DNA from: Phoronis australis
Taxonomy: Eukaryota > Phoronida > Phoronidae
DNA length: 64,000 nt
NCBI GenBank assembly: GCA_002633005.1
Contig: NMRA01000074.1
Span: 1,049,417-1,113,416 of the forward strand
Direction: 5' to 3'
Positions 1 to 12,600 of the stretch are shown here, in pieces. Each line of letters starts with the position of its first letter. The stretch's first letter is position 1. A program made the translations under genes and the position numbers. A model generated the notes under the pieces. It did no database searches. It was given only the letters and a program-made list of their open reading frames with translations, and was not told the DNA's origin.

Positions 1-1651
1 TCAGGTTTTTGGAAATTTTCATTTGTTTGAATGGTACCTAGATTCACGCCAAAAATTCAAAACTGAACAAGGATGTGCTCTGAAAATGGCAGGACTTGCT
101 AATCCGGGAAGTAGGAGCAGAGGCCAAACTTCTGGACTCCATTTACCGCTAAAACAACTTCAAGGAATTAATGAATACCATTCCTGGCAAACTTAGACTT
201 CCCGTTTACTACACAAAATCGCCGTCAAACCGACCCCACCCCATTTGCTTCATTTTGGGTACGTATAAAGGCCCAAATCGTGGCCTTAGACCTGGATTAT
301 GGGGAAACATGAGCCTGACGTCAAATACGACCATTACGTCACGTCATTAATGGTGCGCAACATTAATGACGTGACGTAGTGGTCGTACTTTTGGACTTGT
401 GAAAACATCTATTACCCTTTCTTGTACTGTTGTAGTTTCATCACTAAGTCAACTTTTGACTTTGATATAAATCCAGAATGAACTCTACGTTGAATTATCA
501 ATATTATCGAAAATAATTAGGGATCTTTTCATGCAACACCCCCAATTTAAGGACCGAGTCCCTATTTATTTTCAATGAACTCTGGGCTCAGTTTTTAGTT
601 CAATTATTAGAAAATGTCATTAATCAAAGAGGAGCTCATGATAAAGATGAAACAATAAAAAAATATTGCATCTGTGTGTCTACAAAGACACAAATACGCA
701 AAAAGACTTTGGGACCTTAGTTGAGGCCTTATTTGGGACTGTTTCGTGCAACCGGCCACTGGACAATTGGCAAAAGCATACCAGTTTAATGCGTCTAATG
801 TAATGTGCGTTTTTCCTGGAACACATCTTTTTCGTAAAAAAATTCCAGCATAAAATTACTGTTCTGAAAAAACGTCTATTATCCAACTACCAAACATTCC
901 TTAATTAAGTGTATTCGTAATGATTCACGTACATGTGACATGTGTATTAGTTAGCTCACTTGCCACACGTTGAGCAAATCCGATTGGAAGCACATGTTAC
1001 CTTGAATCAATGTAAACTTTGGTATTGATTTAAAGCAACTTCGTGTTTTGTTTTTTCATAGGTTAAACACGAGCTGAGACATGGAGTGATTACTAGGTAC
1101 AATGTTTTTGTTGTAAGTTAATTCTGAGAATTTACAATATTTGGCGCCTGTTCTAATTCGTATGAATTGTGGCAAACTCATTTTGAATTACAACTTCATG
1201 ACTAGAAAGATGGGAATCACGTGTCATACATAGCGAGTTACTGACGTCGAACAAAGATTGTGGCGTGATAAATGAAAACCGTTGAAGGTTTACGAGTCTC
1301 GAGTGACTTTCCAGCAAATAGCATGAGCCGCCAAATACATGTAGATTAGTGACTTAAGTCTGAAGATTCATGTTGGTGTTTAGTGGTGCAACAAACGTGA
1401 ATGCAATGAGACTACAGAGGCCACAAGTACGCCTACTGTTGCTGTGGCGACAATTGGGAGTCGAATGTAATGGCTGGTTCTCGTCACACTTATTTATCAA
1501 ATTTGAATACTTTCTGACCAAGTCATGACACAGGGTAAATAAGCTGTTTGATTTTCGACTTGATCATTCGAATTTTACATGTATGCGCTCATAAATATGC
1601 TTTTCACATTTATTGGAAAAAGTCCAGTAACGTGCATTTTTCTATTTTTAG
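1..1651. other. Non-coding region upstream of the + strand gene
   Basis: No convincing coding exon is seen. It contains the CRE-bearing hairpin at 327-386. It presumably includes the promoter and 5' UTR exon(s) of the gene whose coding exon starts at 1652, because a good 3' splice site (a T-rich tract ending in tag) ends at 1651. No TATA box or first exon could be assigned. Confidence 0.5.
316..386. repeat. Hairpin-forming inverted repeat with CRE motif
   Basis: Arms 327-352 and 361-386 are inverted copies of 26 nt with about one mismatch, around an 8-nt loop. The arms contain TGACGT/ACGTCA half sites, and a full TGACGTCA sits just outside at 316-323. It could be a tiny hairpin MITE or a regulatory palindrome; sequence alone does not decide. 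Confidence 0.6.
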
Positions 1652-1682
1652 GCTTCCATCAGCGCCATCTATAGAATTGGAA

Positions 1683-3062
1683 ATGGCCACTTGGTACCAC
1701 AAAAAAGTTTCGCACGGCCGCATTAGTACCAATGTTACGCCGGTTACTACACCAGAGTTCATGCATACATTATCTTCTCCCAAGCTCGCACGAGCTTTGT
1801 GCGACAAAAATCCTAAGGAAAACGACCTTCTGAAGAAAAAGTTGGAAAAAATTGAAAGAAGTCGAAAAACACGACACCTCGATCTGTCTTGGGATCAGCG
1901 CGAATTCTTCATAAAAAGCGTCTTTAATGAATCGGATCAACCGCGATTTGTCAAACTACAGGACAAGATGGGCGTAGAAAAGCAAAAGTTATCAAAATCC
2001 TTGGGTAACATCGCGGCAGTTAATTCAAAATCCGCACAGCAAAAATATGGAAGTTCATGTTCTAATCGTGAAACTCCGTTTTCTGTTGGGAAGTACTTTT
2101 CGTCTGGATTATTTTTACCTCCAGTTCAAACCAAGGAGTCGCGGTCACGCGCGTCCTCTGCAGTAAAACGTCATATTGACCTGTCCTCTGTCGAGAATTC
2201 GAGAGATGGTTGTCACAGCGACACTGCTGATCTAAGCGACGAAAGCGAAGCAAGTGAAGTAGTGAACTTACCAGACCTGTACCACAGTTATAGCTCCACA
2301 GTAAACACCCGCACTTTGGGCAACAGACGGCGCTCCATTAGCATGCATAACTTAACGTTGTGCGCTCCAAAGGAAGACAAAGAAGTAGAAGAACACAGCG
2401 GCAGACCGCGAGGACACTTCTGTCGACGACGGTCTATTAGTTGCAACGACCTTTCAACTCTAAAACTTGACTGTGTTGCGAGAAACAGATGTGAGAATAG
2501 GTCAGACCTGGATGTTTACGATACAGGAACTAGTGAAACAAATCCAAATCACGATCCGTTGTCGGCCTCGGTTGTAAGCAGTAATCCTACTGCTCAACAA
2601 GGGCAGCATCCAGTTCTCGTAAGAGCTCAGACATTCTCCTGCATTTTACAATCTGACGCTGTCTCTGGTAACGTTGCCAAGCAACTCAAGGTCGTGCGTC
2701 GCGCAGACACAGCACTTGGCGTAGGCTTCAGTCGTCCGATTTCGGTTATGAGTGCCACCAGTTCCGCCCGACCTTTGTTTACTAAAGGTGCACACAAACC
2801 TCCCTCAAAAGGTGCAGCGAAGAAGCCACTTTGCGACGTCAAAATCATTAACAAACTGACTACCTCTCTGCCGGAACACTTGTACCGGAAGGTGAAACAG
2901 AGTGCGACGAAAGTTGCTGAGAGTGAAGGGGTTTTCGACATCAAAGAGAAGTTAATTGAGAAAAACCGAAGCATCTCGTCAATGAATGCATTGGATGACC
3001 CGAGATGGAAACGACTTGAAGAGACACTCCATTCAATAAAACCAAATGCAAAAATTGGCTAG
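1683..3062 (+). CDS. Unrecognised Ser/Arg-rich protein (459 aa, single coding exon)
   Basis: The reading frame is open from the 3' splice site at 1650-1651 to the TAG at 3060-3062. I chose the ATG at 1683 because it is the first ATG in the exon and has a good Kozak context (GGAAATGG). The protein begins MATWYHKKVSHGRIS. I recognise no domain. It has a charged helical stretch (about residues 50-70, rich in K, E and L), then a long Ser-rich, probably disordered region, and a Lys-rich C-terminal third. Three related short motifs stand out: RRRSISMHNL, RRRSISCNDL and KNRSISSMNAL. They resemble basophilic kinase (PKA/AKT-type) and 14-3-3-type sites, which is inference. It converges on PLC-A, with 529 nt between stop codons. 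An AATAAA at 3491-3496 may be its poly(A) signal. The exon length and absence of stops make it very likely real; function is unknown. Confidence 0.72.
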   Translation: MATWYHKKVSHGRISTNVTPVTTPEFMHTLSSPKLARALCDKNPKENDLLKKKLEKIERSRKTRHLDLSWDQREFFIKSVFNESDQPRFVKLQDKMGVEKQKLSKSLGNIAAVNSKSAQQKYGSSCSNRETPFSVGKYFSSGLFLPPVQTKESRSRASSAVKRHIDLSSVENSRDGCHSDTADLSDESEASEVVNLPDLYHSYSSTVNTRTLGNRRRSISMHNLTLCAPKEDKEVEEHSGRPRGHFCRRRSISCNDLSTLKLDCVARNRCENRSDLDVYDTGTSETNPNHDPLSASVVSSNPTAQQGQHPVLVRAQTFSCILQSDAVSGNVAKQLKVVRRADTALGVGFSRPISVMSATSSARPLFTKGAHKPPSKGAAKKPLCDVKIINKLTTSLPEHLYRKVKQSATKVAESEGVFDIKEKLIEKNRSISSMNALDDPRWKRLEETLHSIKPNAKIG

Positions 3063-3121
3063 TTAAAACATCAGAAGTTCGAATGCCACTGCTTATCTTG
3101 GCTGGTTTATAAGAACCTCAA

Positions 3122-3496
3122 TTTATTGTGCATTAACTTTATGAACACAGCGAAAGAAACTTGCCACACTCGTATGGGTGTCGACTGTTCATTGAGAATC
3201 TGACAAACAAAATTTTATTACAAAGCTGTAAGCACTATGATTATTTAGTTTCAAAATGGCAACACTAGTTGATATTGCTCTAGAATATAATCAAACTGTG
3301 CGCATGCGTTAATTGTATAGACATGAGTGTGATTGTACTGACGGAAAAACTATTTAGCATTCCGTTTTAGGTTTTATCAGAGTGCATAGGTCCATCTGTG
3401 CCTTTGAGATCTGGATTCAAACACAAGGAATCTGCGGTTTCATGAAAAGTAACAGAAAGGTGGTCGCAAGCTCCCACTTGACTATAGCAGAATAAA
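3122..3496. promoter_or_regulatory. Convergent poly(A) signals with possible overlapping 3' UTRs
   Basis: AATAAA for the + strand gene lies at 3491-3496. On the minus strand AATAAA is read at 3214-3219 and 3122-3127, downstream of the PLC-A stop codon. If both are used, the two transcripts overlap tail to tail by about 275-370 nt. These are motif-only calls. Confidence 0.4.
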
Positions 3497-3591
3497 GATA
3501 TGCCAAATAATTGCGATAGGATCGCATTCTAGACACAATTTATGGAAATTATCTCAGTAAATAGAAACCGTCCCCATGTGTACTGTCACAG

Positions 3592-3674
3592 CTAGAGGAT
3601 CTCAACGTGAACGAATAAGCAGGCCGGATGAAGCGGGTGCCCGTCTTGATCTAGTAGATGAACTGTTCTGTATC
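3592..3674 (-). CDS. PLC-A exon 17: C-terminus
   Basis: Encodes [15 protein letters not shown] and CLFVHVEIL, then TAG (3592-3594). It ends at the last C2 strand, with no C-terminal extension. Confidence 0.9.
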
Positions 3675-6600
3675 CTGAAACATCAATGTAGAAGCATGAC
3701 ATGATAACACTCAGTTATTATTACCCAGAATGCCTAGTTATCTCCGGGAGGGTCTAACTCAAAAGAGGCATAACGGAGTTTTAATCTCAATCCTTAAAGG
3801 CCACCAATGCGTCCTATCTACTTGTTTTCTACGTCCAAATGTAAACTTCGGGTAATTGGTAAGGTGAACCTGTGAAACGTAAACAATCACTTATAATGTG
3901 TTTCTGTGTTTACGAAAAAAGCTCTGTGTAACACTGTTGACCTAATGCACGCGCAGCACTCTGTGATCAAGGGACACTAGGGGTAAGAAGGTTGCAATGA
4001 AACGTGGCTCATCAAAACTTAAAACCGTTGTTCATGTAACATTTTGTGACAAATTTTTAGGGCGATTTCAGGAATCTATTAAGAAATTGTTTTAAAAATG
4101 GTAATGTAGTGGTTTTGTGAAGAAATGGAACGGAAATTATTGTAAAAAGTGGAGCACATTGGAAGCCTTTAAATCTGCATTTCGCCCTATTTGCCTGTTT
4201 AAAAACTAAACTTGAACTAGGCCATTTTCTCTCATAAAATCGTTCGCCTAATATTCTTTACTACGATGGATTCCATTTCCGTCACCAATTCAAGTCACCG
4301 GAAATGCGTACAGGGCATGCGCCATTTTCAAATTTGCAATTTCAGGGTTGACCAACTTTAATAAACTTTGTGGAGTCGCAGAAGGTTTCGGTGCTCTCGT
4401 TGCTCACACAGAATAGAATGCCGTCACGACAAGAAATGTTACGATACCAATTTTATGAGAGTAGAAAGTTTAATTCGATTTTTATTTTAAAAAGCTAAAC
4501 AGGGCTTAATGCAGCTTTATTTTGCTGACGTATTAATTCTTAGATTTTCATTTACACATATTCCTGTATACATGCTAACATGTACATACTTGAAGACATA
4601 GAGTAATCGTTCTTGTCTATTTCCGAAGCTATCAACATCTACAATGAATAAACCATCTGTGGCTGTTACAAAACTCGGCCCAGCTGCTTCTGGTCCCGTT
4701 TTTCTTTTTTTTTTTGGAAAATCCAGTTAGTAGTGCGGTATTTTAGTTGTTTGCCTTTTTATAATCATGGCTTTCAAACCTTGCTTAATTTTGCTTACCT
4801 GCCTTTGTGCACCTTGAACAAAAAAAACACTTGACGTTGGCTGTAATTGATGCGGGCGAGCGTTGTTCTTTTATTCGTTGAGTGTATGTCTCAAAACGAG
4901 TCTGAGTCGAGACCCGAAGCAACTACGCGTTTTTGAAGTGCCAATTCATTATTTCATGGAACTGGTCGATGACGGTTGCAGAATTAATATCATGTAAATG
5001 AATATATTATGCAGTTTCGATGCTTGAACAACTGCCAATATGAAGTTGCTACTACAAGACAGATCCCGGGGGTCAGTTTTATCAAGAAACTAGTTCGTCA
5101 CCTGATCGTAGCAAAGACGGTTGGAGTAACGTTACTCAGAACCAAACGCTGAGTTTTTACAAGATCGAAACGTTGCAACTGATGTTAAGTTGTTAAAGTT
5201 CCGAATTCAGGCTAATCGGCCGCCTTCACGAAGCATATGCAAATTGTGTAAAATAAGAAATTCGTTGTTTTACCTTGTCGTATGCAAGTGAACGGCATGC
5301 AACGTTGCGCAACGAAGTCGTTTAAGGAGAGCGTGTCGTTGTCTCGGACGACAAACCTCACTTGAGCCAGATCAGGGACATTGATCGTTACTTCAAACTT
5401 TTCATTCCAGACTGGATTGAATCCTTAAATGTGTATTGGAAATCTGTCAAAATGAGTCGTGTGCTTCAGTGTCGTTAAGGGACGCTCAATAGTTTTCCGT
5501 CATTGTTGCCTCCCCAGGCAGGGTGAACTCGGGGAAAGCAGTTTATTTCTTTTCTCCAAGAAAACCACAAAATATGAAACATGTGCAGGTACTGATCATA
5601 CACAAAGCTTGTCTACAGTCTAAAAAACTTGCATTAAAAGTGCGTTGTTGCTTTGATGCCCACGGCAAACCTAGCCGGCCGTGCCAAAAGGAGCACAAAC
5701 ATACACAAATTTAGCGCTTTTCAACACAAAACCACTACTCATTACGACTCGAAAAACTAATGAATTCCAACGAATGAGTGCTTGCAAATGTTGTGACGTC
5801 AAATACAACCAGAACACAGTCATTTTGCAGCTATCAGAAGTAAAAGGTGAATGCAACCATTTTTTATGTCATTTTTTGTAAAAACGCGGTTCGTTGATTA
5901 TCCCAGACATGTCTATCAGTTAATTTCGACTTACTGTACTCGTGCCCTACTCCGGAAGTGACATTTTTGGGGTTAAGAATTTCCCGACATTTTGTTTCTG
6001 CGTTCGCGTGTACTGTGAGTATCTGCTCCACTTTGGTTTTCGTGCTGGTTTCCTAAAATTGTCGTCATCACTTCTCATTGACGAGTATTCTTTGACAAGC
6101 TAGGTAGTTACAGAGCTCAACTACGTTGGATTTAAAGATAGTTTAGTTTGTAACAGCCTGGAAATGGCTGGAGTCGGCGACCCATGTCACAGACACGGTG
6201 ACGGAGACATTGTTCATAGGAGTGGTGATGAGGTATTTTTTCGCGAACAGGCAGTGAGTGGATATGTGTTTGAGCCAAGCAGTTATGAGAGGGCAGAAGA
6301 CAGACGTGGTGGGACGCCTTGGGGCAAATGCACGGTGTGCACTGTTTGACGCCGATCTCAATGGAATGCCTATGCTGTTCCCACTGGATTGTAACCTAAG
6401 CACCCAAACCGCTTACATCCGTCGTGTGACTCCTTCGCCTTGCACCTAACACCTTTTGAATACATCCAATACTTTTTCAAGTCCACATTAAACTGATCTA
6501 AGATGGCTCACCGGCCTCAGTGTTCCCTGTACGACGACTTATCCTCCTCACTGGGTGTCGAACTGGGCCTGTATTCTCTCTCACTACTTAACATCGCTGC

Positions 6601-9600
6601 AGGGTTGCTTACTCTGACAGCCTATATCCGAAATTTTTTTTTTTTGAACACGATTTACGCATATGCGTCACATGCACGCGACAAAGACGACTATCTGTCA
6701 AATATGCCCATGTCTTAATTTGTACAGATTTGCCCATTTTAGTACTTTATTTAAAGTTGGATTCACGTCATCTGTCGCTCTGCAATGGCCAAGTTAACTT
6801 TTACTCGAACGCTCATTTAGGAATTAGTTTTATTAAACTTTTGCGTAGGCTTATAAGAGCATGCCCCTAAGATCGGGATATAGGCGAAGTCTCGCTTAAC
6901 CTTGGCCTAAATACGTGGATACTTTGTTTGTTATAGTATACGTACCGTTATTCGGGACATACTTGGTGGCAAATGTGGTGCAGTCCACTTTAACACCAAA
7001 TATCTGCAGTTTGACGTACGGGTCCACCATATACTTGTTACTGGAGCTGGGGCAGGGAAGATGAAGCCCAGAGATTATCTAGGAATGTAGAGAGCGCCAG
7101 TAGTTGAACGTAAAAGATGTGTATTTGTGCGTGGTGTGTGTGTGTAAAAACAAGAGAGAACCGAGGGGTCGTAAATTTTGGCGTATGTCTTCATTTTGAG
7201 TATGTATAAAACACCTTAAAGTGGCTTAGAACGCAAAAAAAAACAGAATAAGTTGTGTTACTCAATGTGGTTCCCTGCCACTGAAACAGAAATCAAACCC
7301 TCGAAATGGCATTTTAGGATTTGTTGGAAAAGATTTTGAAATTCTGTTGATGTCAAAACATTTTTCTTTAGTTTCAATTTTTAAAAAAAGATATGTCAGC
7401 TGTTCTCACTTCGTCGATTTTTTCTCAAAAGACAAAGTGCGTCTCCTTATTTACTTTTGGAAAAACATAGTCGTATCACATTTCCCTTATATGGAAATTG
7501 TGGCCTTTGACCTTTTATGTAAACAAAGTAATGGAGCTTGGGTAAATGTTTGGTGGGTAATTTTTTGAGCGCATGTGCACATGTACATTATTAGAGGAGA
7601 AGAATTTGAAAACTGTATTGTGATGAAAGAGCTTATATTTCGCCTGTGTTTCAAAAATAGGGAATCTGAGAATTTTTCCAGAAAATTTTGTAATATTCAT
7701 AGTGAATAGCTCCTACGTTAGCATCTCAGAAGTAGATTCGCCTCGATCTGTATAAAGGGAGTTTTGTGAGTTTTTGCGTTCCATGCCTCTCTAAAGTTAT
7801 TATAGCAAAACAGACCCGTGACCATAATTTTTAAGCACGAACTTAAATTAGTGTAAGGTCTCAAGAGTTGATACTGTGAATACTTGTGAAAACTAACCTT
7901 TATTTTGAAGAGCTTTTTCATTCGTGGGTCGAATTCTGTGTTGTAAGGGTTGAACGAACTATCTAAAAATAGAGATGCGACTACAATTGAGCAGGGATGG
8001 CAGATTAAGATTGCGTACCAGACGTGGTAAATTCCAGTCAACCATTTCTGTGTTTTAGCTTCAACTACAGCTTCACTGTCACCAAAACATATTGATGAGC
8101 TTATTTTTCTGAAAAAGAACTTGAAATAAGTAGTCTGTTGTGAACAAGTAGTTAACTAGTTGTTAAAATACACTGTTTCAAAACAAAATGCATGACTTTT
8201 GTTCGGGATCTTGATTTGCGTACGAATCGAAATTTAGCGAACCAAAGACCTACGTGTACATGCCGAATCGTACCGAACCGAAGAAATGGTACCATCTCAC
8301 CTCTAGTAAACGTACGGTAATAAGCCATAATAGTCCCCCAAACATTGTCGTGATTGAAAGCGTTACAATGATTTTACGATGCACTTTGAGCACTTGGAAT
8401 ACGATAGAAAACGAAAGAGGATAATGACTGCCGATGATCCAAGCATGTCATACAGTAGTTCAACCACGACGCTTAACACTAGATCACTATGGAAATAGTC
8501 AGATTGCGTGGAAGTGGTTTTCCCATGAATTTTGGAGTTTAAGGGATTACCTAATTTCGTCCTCAAACATATGAGTAACAACGGAGACCAACTACTGTCT
8601 GTTCGAACCGATAAGACAACCGCTTGCGTTGATTAAGTTCTGGTGCCACTGAGCTGGCGTAATCTATGAATGGGCTCAAAGGCTTGGTATCGAGCTTTAT
8701 CGCTTCGTGCAATTGTAAGCAAGGAAATTGGTGGAGTAAGAGAGATCTGGGGGCAGTTTTGAGGCACACATTGTAAGTAGGTTAAATGAATTTGGTTTGC
8801 CCGTGTTCGTGAAAATGAATTTGCCTGATAAAACCACCCTTTCTGTCCATTAGAATAAGTTTAATACGAGGTTATCGCTAACAAGTAGCGGTGTCTTGTT
8901 CCTTAGCATATCATGGAAGACGATTATTACATTTCTACTTGAGGAGGTTCGTCATTTAAACCCTTGTAAGTGTATTCATTTTTATTTCCATAAATAGTTT
9001 TGGTAAAAAATTACAGTATCTGAAAATTCTAAATTTCTGAAACTTATGACGCAATCCATTATTCTTAACGTCACTGGCTGTATTGTTGCGTAGACGTTGC
9101 TGAGTAACGCATTACGTCATCTCTTTGTTCTGTAAATTTGTTTTCGGCAACGCGCCTCACAACACCTTCGACCATCAAGCAGCCAAGACGTGTTTGGTGA
9201 TCTCTCTGACTGTGTGATTCGCGATGCGCATGCTCACCTGACGCGGTCGTTACCGTGACAACGTCTATCTCTAAGTGCAGGTAAATTAGTGATGCTCCAG
9301 TTAGACAGTGTTCCTCCAACTCAGTGTTATATAGTAACACAAAGACTGATCGATCATAGTAGTGGAGACTGTCTGTTCATTCTGTGATGCGCCTGAATTT
9401 CACCCGTTTGTCATGCCTGCAATCGTTTTGTAGATCTCACTTGTGCCAAAGCTTCCAACTGGAGCGCGTCAACTAAACGAAGGAGAAGCTACTCCGCGTT
9501 TCTACACTGCTTAGGTTTGTTTCGCTCAGGCTAGAGAAGGTAACTCTGAGTTGTGCTAGATCCAACTACATTTATTCTATCTCCTAACGCCTATGGAACC

Positions 9601-12600
9601 TCCAACGAAGAGAGGAACGAAAGTAACTGGTACAAAAATACACGCAAGTTATCAGGTGCACTGCGATTGGCAAATCCAGGAATGGGATGTAAAACCTCGA
9701 GTATTAAAGGTACATCACTTGCCGAATTACCAATAACAAGTAAACACAATTGACACCATTCCGATTTATCATCCAAGGAAAGGGAAGTAATGGCCTTCAG
9801 AATTCTCGGCATTTTAAACACGCAGTGAACCATTAGATCCAGGATTCCGTGACCAGACGACACCCAGGAAACCACGTGACGCTTTATGTGCATAATACGC
9901 ATGACGCGCAGTGGCAGGTCTCTGCACCTATCTAACAGTGATGGGCAACAAATGTTAGCAAAAGAATGTGAATGTCTAGATAGCAATGTCTGAGCAAAAT
10001 AAAAGACCCCTTAAAATTCTAGGCGTTCGTTATCTATCGGAGCTCGAGAAGTATAGCTGTCAATATCCGTTGTTATCTTTGAAAACTGATCTGCACATCC
10101 TTCTCGAAGAAGCAAGGCACGTTATTCCCTTTAGGATGAGACGATAGTTATCTGGAACGTTGGATGTAGAGGACTTATGAGTTTCGTGTATAATCAGACA
10201 TCGTAAAGTGATCATGTTACGCCCTTGTCGAAGTAGAATGCTTTCACTCACTTCACGCGGGGACGAAGCACTCTACGACCCATCATTCACTTCTGAACGT
10301 CGGTAAAAGATGCACTCAATGACCCATCATTACGATTAGGAAACTTCTGAAGTGCAACAAAGTCGAAAAAGTGGACAAAGGAAGTAATAATTAATGGAAC
10401 TTGGAAGACGTTGACACATATAAGTTCCAGAGCCATTCTCAATTATAAGAAAACGAAAACGGTAGCCAACTACGTAAACAAACTGTGAAGAGACGGATGA
10501 ATAGAATTTAAGCAATTTTGTTTTGATATTAAGCACAGTTCTTGGGCGCTTTCCGTCATTCACAAAGGTTGTAACCAGTGCTTCATGACAAAGAACTTGA
10601 CGTTATAAAGTAGAGAATCTCGATCACTCCATGGTTGCGTCAACAAACCTTGTGTGGTTAAATTTTGTTGATGAACTACCGTAGCGCCATCTACATGCTT
10701 GGTGGTAATCAAAGTTGACGAACTGTGGACATCGCCTTATGGTCAAGAGACTGGCTGCTACCTTCCGTGTGCGAAATCGGCACGCGCACGGGGAGGACCC
10801 TTTTAGACAGAAGGCGGTCTAATTGTAAGTCGCGGATCAAGACATCATACTACAACCAGAAAACGTGTGATAACGTCTCACAGAAAAGGCGCTGTGTTAC
10901 GAGAACTGGCGCGTTTTTAAATTGCAACTTTTTGAAATCTACTGGTTTTATCTTGTTACGCATAATGCTTTTATGTTTACATTTTATTGTAACATCTAGC
11001 TCGTATTATTTTTTATTTTTATCTTTTATGAACACGTATAAGTAGTTTGTAAATAAATACTGCATGAAAAACTAACAACAAATTCTTACATATAACAAGT
11101 GCACATTTCGTGTATACCCATCGTGGTACTCCATTCACATGGTGTTTGAGAACGACAGGCTTCTGATAATCTTAGGCAAATAAATATCAAACGTCATAAG
11201 GTCACGATTTTCGAAGGGACAATTATCTGCGAGAGAAATGCTTTCCAGATATCAGCCTCAGGGCGCAATGGATCGGGCAACTCTCGCGGACATAGTCTAA
11301 GACTCTGATGAAAAAACCCAGCCCCATACAAAAAGACAAATTATTTTAAGCGTATTTAATTGGTAGTCATAGGCCTTGATTTCATCCACAACGGCGAGAA
11401 TTGGCGATTCCAAATAAAATCACAAAACACAGCTGATTTTATGGTTTCTCAGTAACTCTGGACAAAGCTAATAACTTCAAGAAGTCTCAGGCAGTAATAA
11501 TACCAAAAAGTTGTTTCCCCACTGTAAAACCGTTAAGGTCCCTTTGACTACATTATTTCATGAAGGCCGGCATGCATGCATTGGAGTACGCTGACACTTG
11601 CCATTTTTACTCGTACCTGGCTTGCAAGTTCAAACTCTTACCTGATAAAATTTTTGGCTTTAGGACGTAACCACACCCTCCATTATTGAGGAACCAACCA
11701 TGGTATATGTGCATCTCCCTCCACAATGTCTGGAAGTTCAACGCCACTGCAAATGAGACGAATAAACATCTTTTGGTTTAAGCTTCAATTTTTCTCTGGC
11801 CCCAACAAGCACCTATTTTTTGGTTAAATCCGTTACCTAATTCATTTCTTATGGGTGGCGCACCACAGGGGGCTGGGGATGGGGGTATAGTACATGAAAC
11901 GCTAACTCTGTATGGTCTCAATGGACAAAATCTGTGATAGTACGTACTAGGCGCGACCAACACTATTGGTTGCGAATTCACTATTCGCTAGCGGCGCATG
12001 ATGCGTGTCACGGTTTTACACGCAAGTACGTCGTCTGCTCACTAACCGGAAAATGGCGCGTCTTCCGGGAATGCTATATGGAAGTATCGGAGTTGCTAAT
12101 CTGTTGTCTATGATCTAAAGCAGTTCCTGTTAGTTCGTAAGATATGCAGTCCAGCGAAACTAGAAATGTCGTAGCTTACCTAATTGTGCCCCAACGCACC
12201 ACATAGCCTGTGGGTTGTAATTGCTCGAGTCGGTGCGCAAACCGCTCGGGTAGATTCGTACAAGTTGACGACTTGTGTAGTCTATAAATTCCTCGGTCTT
12301 CGACTGAGCCAAGTCGAACGCTTTGCTCTCGGGAATGGATGAATTTTGGTAAAATGCATCTGAAAGGAGCACCAGATGCTTTGAATACTGAGATAATACT
12401 GCGCTAGGCTACACCAGAAAGCACTTCCATGTATTTAATATTCATGGATTTGTAGACACACGTGCATAAATTTACCGCCACGAAAAATAATCACGAATTA
12501 TCAGAGACTGCCCCCACCTCTCTGAAATGGTGACCTTTCTCAAGTGTCTGTTGCTAAAATGTGTCCCCGTGGGCATCCTCCTCGTAACGATCATATGCCG

